A stretch of 64,000 nucleotides of DNA, taken from CAWKDG01 sp963848355 (GTDB lineage: Bacteria > Actinomycetota > Acidimicrobiia > Acidimicrobiales > UBA8190). Of the stretch, positions 33,803 through 42,668 are shown in pieces. Location of the stretch: NCBI GenBank assembly GCA_963848355.1, contig CAWKDG010000012.1, positions 248,001 to 312,000 on the forward strand, in the 5' to 3' direction. The notes beneath the pieces are model-generated. The model searched no databases, was not told the origin of the DNA, and saw only the letters and a program-made list of their open reading frames with translations. A program made the position numbers and the translations under genes. The stretch's first letter is position 1; each line of letters starts with the position of its first letter.

Positions 33803-35436
33803 GTGTCCGAGTCGTCGTCGATGGTCGCCCCAGGCTCCCTGGCCACTGGTGGCAGACGGGGATCCTCTACCAGATCTACGTCCGCTCGTTCGCCGACAGC
33901 AACGGCGACGGCGTCGGGGACCTGCGCGGCGTCATCGAGCACCTCGACCATCTCGCGTGGCTGGGGGTCGACGGCATCTGGCTGAGCCCGATCACACCGT
34001 CACCCAATGCCGACTGGGGCTACGACGTGGCCGATTACTGCGCCGTGCTCCCCGAATACGGGACTCTCGCCGATCTGGACGAGCTGGTGGCGTCGGCCAA
34101 TCGTCTGGGGATCCAGGTTCTGATCGACCTGGTCCCGAACCACACGAGCGATCAGCACCCCTGGTTCGTCGAATCGCGGTCGTCGAGAGATGCGGGCCGG
34201 AGAGATTTCTACGTGTGGGTCGACCCCCAACCCGATGGGTCGCCGCCCAACAACTGGGTGGGATGTTTCGGAGGGCCGGCGTGGACGTTGGACGACACGA
34301 CGGGGCAGTACTACCTGCACAACTTCCTGCCCGAACAGCCCGACCTGAACTGGTGGTGTCCGGATGTCCGGACTGCGTTCAACGACATTCTGCGCTTCTG
34401 GTGGGACCGGGGCATCGCCGGCTTTCGAATCGACGTCTGCAACATGATCATCAAGGACGCACAACTTCGCGACAACCCGCCGGCTACGGCGAGACGACCC
34501 TTTCATCATGCAGATGTTCGGGCAGCGTCCCGTAGTACACGAGCAACCGACCCGAGGTCCACGACGTTCTGAAGCACTGGCGCCAGCTAGCCGACGCCTA
34601 CGATCCGAGCGCGGGTACTCCTAGGTGAGACGAATGTCGAGGCCCTCGAAACCCTGGCCAGCTTCTACGGAAACGGCGACGACGAATTGAGCCTCGGCGT
34701 TCAACTTCCCTTTCATCGAGTCACCGTTCGAAGCCGGCGCACTGCGTGCCATCGTGGAGAGGACGGAGGAGCTCCTCCCCTCGGCGTCGTGGCCCGTGTG
34801 GACAGGGTCGAACCACGACGTCTCGCGGCTGGCCACCCGCTGGGCCGGATGGGAATCCCGACAAGATGCGCTTGGCCTTGCTCATGCTCCTGACCTTGCG
34901 GGGCACGCCCGTGCTCTACCAGGGCGACGAGATCGGCCTGACCGACGTCGACCTCGCCCACGAAGACATCCTCGACCCCGTCGGTCTGCGGTTCTGGCCG
35001 GCGTACCGGGGCCGCGATCCGGAACGGACCCCACTGCCTTGGACGAGCGGACCGCATGGGGGCTTCACGCCGGCCGGGTCGACCCCCTGGCTGCGCATGG
35101 GGGATGCCGTCGACATGCAACGTGGCCGACCAGCGCCAGGAGCCGGGATCGGTCCTCCTGTTCGTGCGGGACATGGTGGCGCTACGTCGTCGATCCCCTG
35201 ATCTGCTCACCGGCCGGTACGAATCCCTGACGACTCCCGACCAGGCGTGGGCGTGGCGGCGCGGCGAGGGGACCGTGGTCGCGCTCAATCTGTCCGATGA
35301 CCAGGTCGGAATCGCATGCACGACCTCGAGTGGTCGAATTGCCATCGGAACGGATCGTTCCCGAGACGGAGCGGCCGCTACCGGCACTGTCAGCCTCGGA
35401 CCGTGGGAAGGTGTCGTCGTTCAGGAAATCCCGTGA
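33803..35436 (+). pseudogene. GH13 alpha-glucosidase-type hydrolase, many frameshifts
   Basis: All four conserved regions of an oligo-1,6-glucosidase/trehalose-synthase-like GH13 enzyme are present, but in different frames: DLVPNHTSD (region I), GFRIDV with the Asp nucleophile (II), GETNVE with the acid/base Glu (III) and GSNHDVSR (IV). The start is GTG 33803 behind AGGAG. Frame changes are needed near 33840, 34493, 34543, 34620, 34700, 34858 and 35118. Motif conservation across so many shifts suggests recent decay or a stretch of indel errors. The end, ALNLSDDQVG to VVVQEIP, is a normal C-terminal beta domain. Confidence 0.8.
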
Positions 35437-35527
35437 CCGGTCATCGCACACGCACGGCTCGCCCTCCACGTTGGCGGTCTTCCGCCTCGCCACAACTCGG
35501 TGTCAGCGAAAGCGTCCGCAGACGAGG

Positions 35528-36514
35528 TCAGCGACGCCTCTCAGCCCCGGCGTGAGGAGCGGGGCTGATGGATCTCGCCACCGGCCGGATAAGCCGTGCC
35601 CACCCGACCAGGGTATCCAAGTCGTCGTCAGCACTGCGGGGGCCTTCGATGACCTCGGCGACGACCACATCCTCATCGACTGACTCTCTCGAGTCCGGCG
35701 TCACCGTTTCGCGATGCTCTGTCGATTGCGGAAGAGTGGGAATGGTGTCCATGGTGGCGAGGGCCAGGGTCTCCTCGGCCGTCAGCGGAGGGGCGAAGAA
35801 GTAGCCCTGCCCGACATCTGCTCCGATCTCACGCAGAATGGCGACCTGACCGGCGGTCTCCACTGCTTTCGCCCCTGTGCAGAGATCCAGCGAGTGAATC
35901 AGCTTGATGATCGTCTCGACGATCGATCGATTGGACCCCCCGACATGGTCGAGCCCGCCGATGAACGATCCGTCGATCTTGACCGTGCTGACGGCGATGC
36001 GCCTCAGATCCGTCACCGACGACCAGTCGGCCACCATGTCGTCGAGGGTGAGTTGGACGCCGAGCTTCGCGAGTACGCCGAGGTCGTGGAGGGCTCGTTC
36101 GTCAGCGAGCGCCGACCCGGTGAACTCGATGGACAGACGGCCGGGATCAAGGCCTGACACCTCAAGGGCGGCGGCGGCGGAGGCCGACGCCTCGTGACGC
36201 CGCAGTTGGAACACCGAACAGTTGACGGCCAACTGGATCTCAGGCCGCCACGCCGCTGCCTTCGAGCAGGCCTCGGACAGCACCCAGTCGTTCACGGCCT
36301 TCATGTGGCCGTTCGCCTCCGCACAGGGGATGAGCTCGTTGGGTGAGATGTACCCGGGGACAGGGACGCACCGGCGCAACCTCAGAAGGGCCTCGAATCC
36401 AAGCAGACGCCCGGTGGCGAGGTCGACAGCCGGCTGGAACAGGAGCTCGGGCTCGCCGTCTATGCCCAGGTCAGGCCATGGAATCACGTCGAGCGCGGGG
36501 GAGGGGTCCACCAT
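35528..36514 (-). CDS. EAL domain protein, partly degenerate
   Basis: A 328-residue protein with one EAL domain and no other recognisable module. Kept motifs are FEALLR, the Asn in AVNCS, the Glu in SIEFTG, LTLDDM, TVKIDGSFI and GQGYFF. Altered motifs are IEFTG for the usual IExTE, DDMVADWSS for DDFGTGxSS, and GAKAVET for VAEGVET. Loss of some metal and loop residues suggests reduced or absent c-di-GMP hydrolysis; a c-di-GMP sensor role is possible. ATG 36514 is the best start, though the frame extends upstream. Confidence 0.78.
   Translation of the reverse strand: MVDPSPALDVIPWPDLGIDGEPELLFQPAVDLATGRLLGFEALLRLRRCVPVPGYISPNELIPCAEANGHMKAVNDWVLSEACSKAAAWRPEIQLAVNCSVFQLRRHEASASAAAALEVSGLDPGRLSIEFTGSALADERALHDLGVLAKLGVQLTLDDMVADWSSVTDLRRIAVSTVKIDGSFIGGLDHVGGSNRSIVETIIKLIHSLDLCTGAKAVETAGQVAILREIGADVGQGYFFAPPLTAEETLALATMDTIPTLPQSTEHRETVTPDSRESVDEDVVVAEVIEGPRSADDDLDTLVGWARLIRPVARSISPAPHAGAERRR
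35541..35568. terminator. hairpin between GH13 remnant and EAL gene
   Basis: TCAGCCCCG and CGGGGCTGA form a perfect nine-base stem with a ten-base loop. It lies at the convergent ends of the GH13 remnant and the EAL gene, inside the last EAL codons. No T run follows, so a terminator role is only likely by position. Confidence 0.4.
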
Positions 36515-36690
36515 CTTCGTCTTATCGTCGGCGCCGTTTGTGGCCTTGAGGTCCGAAAACGGGTGGCACCGGCCGCCGACGGGCGGGGCCGGCGGCGGGC
36601 GGTTGGTCGGCTCCACAGCCCCGGCCGGGCAGCGGGCGTATCCTCGCGGCGAGTCGGAGATCTCCCCGCCGGATGGTGGAAGGAGGGGTC

Positions 36691-37770
36691 GTGTCGAAGA
36701 GCGCCCAGGTGCCTCCGGGTCCTCGAAGCTCCAGTGCTCCTCCCGATGTATGGCTCGAGGAGAACGAGGCGGTGGCCGACGGGCGTCGGCCGTCGTGGCG
36801 GTTCGTGACCGGTATGGCCGTCTCACTTCTGTGCGTCGTCGTCGTGGCCGTCCCGCTGACCTTGGTCCTGACGTCGGCCAAATCGGCTCCGCCCGCGGGC
36901 GCCCGGCTCGGATCCAATCGAGCCCAGCATCGGGTGCTGGCCGCTCTCAGTGCGACGATCGACTCGGGCAGCTTCGACATGACGTATTCCGACCAACCGC
37001 CGACGACGCCACCGTCGACCGGTCCGACCACCACATGTCCCACGTCTGGCATCAAAACCGGAGGCTGCGGCTATCCCGGTCAACGGGGAGTCACCGTCGC
37101 CGGACAGGGCACCATCGACACCAACCCGTTCGCCATGGTGGCATCGTCAGACGTCCCCGGAATCGGTCCGGTCACGGCGCGCGCCGATGGCACTGACGTG
37201 TGGGAGATCGGGGGCGGTAACTACGGCCTGTCACCCGGATCGACCACGGGTCCAGGCTCACCGCTCGCGGGATTCGCCAGTCTCGTGGAAGGCACTCTCG
37301 GGCCCCGACAAGGTGCCCTGGGCATGATGGGCCTTGCCAGCCCCACTGGGTACCTCGAACTCGATCAGAACGCCATCACCGGGACGAGCCAGATCGGGAC
37401 GGGCACGGTCGACGGCGTCGCAGTGACCGTATACCGGGTCACACTTGACCCCGCCCAGCAGGCAACGGTGCCCGGTGCGACTCCCGAGGAGGCCACGACC
37501 ATCGCCGATGCGCTCGCCGTCCTTCAGCGGCAGGGCTATACGGGAACGATGGTCACGGTGTCGATCGACGCGGCCGGGTACATCCGCCAGACCATCTCGG
37601 TCGCCTCTTTCTCCGACGGAGTCACTCAGACCAGTGAGACGACCTTCTCCGATTTCGGGTGCGCCGGCATCGTTCTCATGCCCGGCCAGACCGGCTCGGC
37701 AACGCCTCCATCGGGATGCGTCTCCCCCGACACGTCCGGCACCGGCGTGACCCCGACGACGACGGGCTGA
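36691..37770 (+). CDS. single-pass membrane/exported protein, function unknown
   Basis: About 359 residues from GTG 36691 (AAGGAGG upstream). A cytoplasmic N terminus of about 45 residues is followed by a membrane helix (FVTGMAVSLLCVVVVAVPLTLVL). The large exported domain begins with a segment on SATIDSGSFDMTYS and continues through GTIDTNPFAMVAS, WEIGGGNYG and later DGVAVTVYRVTLDP. The pattern resembles LppX/LprG-like lipid-binding folds, but I cannot confirm it. The next gene has the same layout. Confidence 0.65.
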   Translation: MSKSAQVPPGPRSSSAPPDVWLEENEAVADGRRPSWRFVTGMAVSLLCVVVVAVPLTLVLTSAKSAPPAGARLGSNRAQHRVLAALSATIDSGSFDMTYSDQPPTTPPSTGPTTTCPTSGIKTGGCGYPGQRGVTVAGQGTIDTNPFAMVASSDVPGIGPVTARADGTDVWEIGGGNYGLSPGSTTGPGSPLAGFASLVEGTLGPRQGALGMMGLASPTGYLELDQNAITGTSQIGTGTVDGVAVTVYRVTLDPAQQATVPGATPEEATTIADALAVLQRQGYTGTMVTVSIDAAGYIRQTISVASFSDGVTQTSETTFSDFGCAGIVLMPGQTGSATPPSGCVSPDTSGTGVTPTTTG

Positions 37771-37843
37771 GCGCCCGCCGGACGGTGAATTGGGCCCGTC
37801 GGGAACTTGTGGTGGACGAGGGACGTCGAACTCCGAGACGAGC

Positions 37844-37862
37844 AAACCAGAAACGCTGGTTT
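37844..37862. promoter_or_regulatory. stem-loop before the 37877 gene
   Basis: AAACCAG, five bases, then CTGGTTT form a perfect seven-base inverted repeat that ends two bases before the GGAGGTG ribosome site of the next gene. It could act as an operator or as an mRNA hairpin affecting translation. Confidence 0.4.
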
Positions 37863-37876
37863 CGGAGGTGACGGCC

Positions 37877-38998
37877 ATGCGAACAGGAATCCACGGAGGT
37901 CCGCCGGGAAGTGCTGGACCTGAGATCCCGAAGCTTCGCGGGATTGGTGGCCAACAGCCGCACAACTGGTCGGCTCTCGCCACCCGGGCCCGTCGGATCC
38001 ACGCTCGGCACCTGCGTCCTCGTGTCGTGGTGGCTGTCGTGGTGGCCGCCACCGCCGCAGGGGGATACGTCGCACTGACATCGTCAGCGGGCCACGGTCA
38101 AGCGGCGGCGCGCGTTGCCGGAGCATCGCCCTCGCCGGCGGGGTCCTCCTCGGCTGGTGGTGCCGCCGCATCGGGCTCAGATTTGGCCGCCGGTGGCGCC
38201 ATCGCCTGCCCGATGCTCCCGAGCGCTCCGAACGCGGGCGGCGGCCGAGAGAGCGTGGGCAGCGCCACGCACCTGTTCACCCGCACGACCACGGGAGGAG
38301 TGACCATCCGGGCCTATCGCCTCCCTCAGACCTCGGCCTGCGGCTGCGGCCCGATCGCCAGTGCCACCTCGACCTCCCCGGTGGGGGGATCGTCATCGAA
38401 GGCGGCCACGTCCGGCGCGCAGGCCCTCCCGGGGTATGCCCTGGCCACCTCGCCCGTGTCGATCGAGCTGTCGGACCCCACCGCCGTCGGCCAGGGGGTC
38501 CTGTTCGATGCGATGGGCGCCATGGCCACGACGCCGAATGCCACGACCGAGCCCACGGCCGCCATCTCCGATGCCTTCGGCGTCGTCGAGGGCACGCCCG
38601 TCTGGTGGGTTGCCGTGTCGGTCGGCCCCGAGGTCTCCAGCGCGCAGATGACGTTCGCCGACGGATCGACCGATCAGATGTCACCGGTGGACGGGGTGGC
38701 TGTCCTCGCAGATCAGATCGACCCGTCCGTGGCCTCATCGGGAGACGGGCCGTACGACGTACGCGGGACGCTCCGGCTGCTCGACTCCTCGGGCACCGTG
38801 ATCACGTCCGTGACCTTTCCCGAGCCCACTCCCCCGCCCGTCCCCGTACCGCTCAACGCCCCCGGATCACCACCCACCCCCGGTCACGGGACAAGTCCGT
38901 CCACCTTGTTGCCGGTAGTGGCATCGCCTCCGACGTCGAACGACTCGATGATCGCCTGCCCGGAGATGACGACTCCGGCCAGGGCATCGGCGGGATGA
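37877..38998 (+). CDS. membrane-anchored exported protein, function unknown
   Basis: About 373 residues from ATG 37877 with GGAGGTG six bases upstream. A basic N terminus leads to one membrane helix (VVVAVVVAATAAGGYVAL), a Ser/Ala/Gly linker, then a domain with ACPM, CGCG and paired hydrophobic strands (VWWVAVSVGPEVSSAQMTF, DPYDVRG-like). The tail is Pro/Thr-rich. I do not recognise the family. It follows the similar gene at 36691 and is convergent with the HD-GYP gene. Confidence 0.65.
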   Translation: MRTGIHGGPPGSAGPEIPKLRGIGGQQPHNWSALATRARRIHARHLRPRVVVAVVVAATAAGGYVALTSSAGHGQAAARVAGASPSPAGSSSAGGAAASGSDLAAGGAIACPMLPSAPNAGGGRESVGSATHLFTRTTTGGVTIRAYRLPQTSACGCGPIASATSTSPVGGSSSKAATSGAQALPGYALATSPVSIELSDPTAVGQGVLFDAMGAMATTPNATTEPTAAISDAFGVVEGTPVWWVAVSVGPEVSSAQMTFADGSTDQMSPVDGVAVLADQIDPSVASSGDGPYDVRGTLRLLDSSGTVITSVTFPEPTPPPVPVPLNAPGSPPTPGHGTSPSTLLPVVASPPTSNDSMIACPEMTTPARASAG

Positions 38999-39047
38999 GG
39001 CTTTCAGACTCCTCCACCTCCCACGCCAGACGAGACCGACCCAGACG

Positions 39048-41182
39048 TCAGAAGTTCACTTCCTCGTCGCTGCTGATGGTCCCCGACAGGCCGAGAGCGG
39101 GGTCGGGCGTAAACACGGCGACGCTGGGATTGGTCTGCAAGGGCTGGGTGGAAGACTCGTTGCCAAGGGTGATCGTCAGGGTGTTCTGTCCGTCCCAGTG
39201 GATGGTCGAGCACCCCGCCGTCTTGCTTCTTCCTGCACCCCGCTCCGGGCCCGCCGAACTCGGCGTTGTCGTTGAAGTAACCCCTCTGACCCAAATCGAT
39301 GATGCCGAAATGAAAGCCTCCACCGCAGTCGGCGGTGTCGGTCACGGTAATCGTGTCGTCTCCCGACGGTGGTTGCGTTCCCTGCACCACCACACCCGGA
39401 TCGGAGAGGTCTGGAGAAGATGTCGCGCGACCAGGCACTGCACATCGCCGCGGGGGGCGGCGCCGGCGAGAACGTCACGATGATCTGGTCCCCGACCTGG
39501 GCCCGCCCCGCCTTGGCACCACCGTTGACGATGCTCAGGGACGTTGCGATCGGTGTCACCTCGGGTGAGGGCGCCGACGGGGAGCTCGGCCCTACGGCGT
39601 TGGTGGCGACCACCGTGAAGGTGTAGGTGGTGCCGTTGCTGAGCCCGCTCACGACCTGAGAGGTAGCCGACGATGAGAACGCATCGGGAGCCTGGGCCGC
39701 TCCGCTCACATAGGGAGTCACCGTGTACGAGGTGATGGGAGCTGCCGCCATCGTCCGACTCCGACCACGACACCGCGACCTGGCCGTTCCCTGCCGCCGC
39801 CGACACCGACGTCGGTGCCGACGGTACGGTCGCCGGTGCCACAGGCACCGTTGTCGTACTACCAGGGCCGGCACCAGCGACGCCGCCGCCTCCCGAGTCA
39901 CCGCCGCCCGAGCCACCGGCGGCGACCGTCGACGTCGTCGAGGAGGCAGTTGCACCTGTCCCGGCACCCGAACCGGATTGGCCGCCGTCGAGGCGCTGTG
40001 TCCCGATCCCCGCCGATCCCGACCCGGACACCGGTGGAGCGGCTGCGATGGAGAGCGTCACCCTCCGATGCGGTGCCGGGTGCCAACGTCCCCGCCGCCA
40101 CCGCCCCCGTCACCACGACCGACGCCGCTCCGACCCTCCCGAGCACCGAGACAGCCTGAGGGATGCTGCTCACAAAGGGCAATGAACCGAGCCACGCCAG
40201 CGGGCCGGCCACCGGTCGGAGGCGACCGATCGAGACGTCGAGAAAGGCCCGGACCACCTTCGGGTCGAAGTGCGTCCCGGCGCAGGCGGCGAGCTCTGCC
40301 CTCGCCGCCTTCGGACTCATCGACGACTTGTACGTCCGGACGTTCGTCATGGTGTCGTAGCAGTCGGCGACGGCTACGATACGGCCTCCGAGTGAGATCT
40401 GGTCACCCTTCAGCCCGTAGGGGTACCCGGTGCCGTCGAACTTCTCGTGGTGTTCGGCGATGGTGTTCGCCCACTGGCCGAGCCAACCGGCCAATGGCGC
40501 CGTCAGCTTGGCGCCTTCGAGGGGGTGCTTCTTGATGACCTCCCACTCGTCGTCGTCGAGCTTGCCGGGCTTGTTCAAGATGTCGGGGTGAACGGCGAGC
40601 TTGCCGATGTCATGGAGGAGTGCAGACCAACGCAGACGGTCTCGGTCGTGCGGTGGGAAGGTCGAGTTCGTCGGCGATGAGGTCGGTGAGGACCCGCACC
40701 CGTTCGCCGTGGCCCCGGGTGAGCCGATCATGGGCGTTGAGGGCTCCGGCCAGCGCCAGGATCTTCTCCGCGGCCGCCACCGGCTCGTCGTCGATCCCGT
40801 GTGTGCGGGCCTCCTCCACCCGCCGGGCGAGGTCTCGGGTGCTTCCCGGCTTTGCGGGCCACGGCCAGGCGCTTGGGTGCCCGGTCGGGGAAGACCATCG
40901 TCATCTTGAGCAGAACGGCCAGCGGCAGCGCTCGGCGGGCAAGCCGATCAGCGGCAAAGAGCACCCCGGTCGGCACCGCCGAGGACCACCACCCACCACC
41001 CTGCCAACCAACCTGCCGTCCGCGGCCTGGGCAGGATATGGGCCGTGACGGTCGCCGCCACGATGGACAGGACGATGGGCGTCGATGAAGATGGCCACGC
41101 TCACGAGTGCAGACAGGACGGGGCGACCGTGCCACCGGTCGCCTGTCTCACCCTCGCTGGGCGTCCTGCGGATCCTCACCAT
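39048..41182 (-). pseudogene. HD-GYP phosphodiesterase fused to fibronectin-III region, frameshifted
   Basis: Read across frames, the order from ATG 41182 is as follows. Membrane segments come first (RPVLSALVSVAIFID), then LLKMTMVFPDRAPKRL. The HD-GYP domain has GHGERVR, LLHDIGKL and HHEKFDGTGYPYG, with catalytic residues intact. Next are a second membrane segment (SVLGRVGAASVVVTGAVAAG), a Gly/Ser/Thr linker, a fibronectin-III module (APTSVSAAAGNGQVAVSW, then GLSNGTTYTFTVVATNAVG) and a C-terminal domain ending LSGTISSDEEVNF. Frame changes lie near 40840, 40650, 40030, 39750, 39400 and 39210. The N-terminal and HD-GYP parts match a known actinobacterial c-di-GMP phosphodiesterase-type family. 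Confidence 0.72.
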
Positions 41183-41599
41183 GGGGCCGTCCCAACCTCC
41201 ACGACGTCGTCACCACCCCGCGGGTCCGGGACAGTCGACATGAGGTATCGGCCCTCTGCGACCAAGGATTGAATGGCAATAAAATGGGCCGGGAACAGGC
41301 ACGGAAGCGGTCGATGCCGGAGCCGTACACGGCGTCAATCGGCGATCGGGCCGGCCGCTTTGTCAACTTCAGGACAACGCCTGGGACGGCGTTGTCCATG
41401 GCCGACCAGACCGGGGGAAGGAGCCCGCCCCTGGGGAGACAGGCCTGCCGGCACTTTGAGTGAGATCCAGCGCCGGTCAGCGTCACTATGCGGATTGACG
41501 TCGACCTCGCGCCGACGTGGCCCCGACGCCCGCCACCACCACCACGCCGCTCGATCCTTGAGATGCAGCCACACCCGATGAGGGCACGGCGACGACAGG
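41183..41599. other. intergenic region
   Basis: About 417 bases with short, low-complexity open frames on both strands and no recognisable protein. A short A/T-rich patch (gcaataaaatgg, near 41276) may belong to a promoter. No repeat or RNA was identified. Confidence 0.4.
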
Positions 41600-41938
41600 T
41601 CAGGTCTGTGTGGCTTCTTCTACCGTGAGCTCGGCTGCAGGGTCAGCTTCGAGACGATCATCGGGAATGGGTACGCCGCTGCGGACGGAGTAACCGAAGA
41701 CTCCGTCGTCGAGTCGACGCTCTGCTCGGTCGATCGCAGCCAGGCGTGCACGCAAGCCACCGGCGATGGCGTCATCGCCTTCTTCGGCGGTGAGTCGTTC
41801 GGCAGGGTCGGTGAGGTCACCAGGCTCGTTGGCGGCGGTTCGGTCCTGCTGACCTGCGTCCAGGGTTTCAGCGAGTAGCCCCTGAACTCGAGTCCGCTCG
41901 GCGCCCAGGAGCGTTCGGGCACGATGTTCATCCATCAT
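41600..41938 (-). CDS. DksA/TraR-like protein lacking the zinc finger
   Basis: A 112-residue protein with an N-terminal coiled coil (RARTLLGAERTRVQGLLAET) and a C-terminal segment GVFGYSVRSGVPIPDDRLEADPAA. This matches the end of TraR/DksA proteins, where the Cys of the zinc finger are absent and Ser or other residues stand instead. Such proteins bind the secondary channel of RNA polymerase or are general stress proteins. It stands alone before the IS481 remnant. Confidence 0.8.
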   Translation of the reverse strand: MMDEHRARTLLGAERTRVQGLLAETLDAGQQDRTAANEPGDLTDPAERLTAEEGDDAIAGGLRARLAAIDRAERRLDDGVFGYSVRSGVPIPDDRLEADPAAELTVEEATQT

Positions 41939-42020
41939 TCCTCCTCAGCGGTTGACCTGGCACCCGGGCCGAAATGCCCCGTCGTCCTCTCGTGGAGATC
42001 ACAAACTAACGCCGGTTCTC

Positions 42021-42114
42021 CGATGTCTCGCGACATCGAATTTGGCGCCCGCGGCAGTATAAAACTGACGCACATCGCTGACACATTGGGGTCTCCCTTC
42101 GAGGAGAGGAGACC
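42021..42114. repeat. two inverted repeats upstream of the IS481 remnant
   Basis: CGATGTC-TCGC-GACATCG (42021-42038) is a perfect seven-base stem with a four-base loop. GGTCTCC and GGAGACC (42090-42096 and 42108-42114) form a second seven-base stem just before the transposase start. TATAAA lies between them at about 42059. They may be the end and promoter structures of the insertion sequence. Confidence 0.5.
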
Positions 42115-42119
42115 ACGAG

Positions 42120-42540
42120 GTGACAGAGAAGGAGCCTGACAGGGGGCGGCCTACCGCCTCGCCATCTTGCGCCATGCCGACGAGGTGTCAGGCAACGTGG
42201 CCAAGACGTGCCGGTACTACGGCATCACCAGTCAGACCTTTTACAAATGGGCCAAGCGATACTCGGAGGAGGGTGACGATGGGCTGCGGGATCGCTCGAG
42301 ACGCCCGCTCACGAGCCCCAACGCCACGAGCCTCGAAGTAGTGGGCAAGGTCTTCCACCTCCGCCAGAACTACCACGTCGGACCCCAGAAGATCTCGATG
42401 TACCTCAAAGCGACACCACGATGTCGAAGTGCGGCCGTCGGGGGTCTGGCGCATCCTGGAGCGCCTGAACATGAGTCGGTTGCCGACCTCTCGACGCTAC
42501 GTGCGCCACTCGAAACGGGCATTTTGACAGACGATGCTCG
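42120..42540 (+). mobile_element. IS481-type transposase remnant
   Basis: The start VTEKE, then (after a frameshift near 42145) AYRLAILRHADEVSGNVAKT with a helix-turn-helix (YYGITSQTFYKWAKRY), DRSRRPLTSPNAT, LRQNYHVGPQKISMYL and, after a second shift near 42413, RYHDVEVRPSGVWRILERLN. This follows the N-terminal third of IS481-family transposases. The DDE catalytic core is missing because the sequence breaks off near 42535. It is a dead fragment. Confidence 0.85.
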
Positions 42541-42560
42541 TCGTACGTAGGACGACGGTG

Positions 42561-42600
42561 CTTGGGGGCGTCTGGCGGGCGCCCCCAAGGTTCATTCGTT
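42561..42600 (+). terminator. strong rho-independent-type hairpin
   Basis: CTTGGGGGCG, a nine-base loop and CGCCCCCAAG make a perfect ten-base GC-rich stem (42561-42589), followed by a T-rich stretch (gttcattcgttg). It lies between the IS remnant and the GH38 gene and would stop transcription from the left. Confidence 0.7.
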
Positions 42601-42668
42601 GCTTCGAGTGGATCGGCCGGTGGCAGGCAACCATGATGGGGCGGACAGCCGACTAGGAGAGCCGTGAG

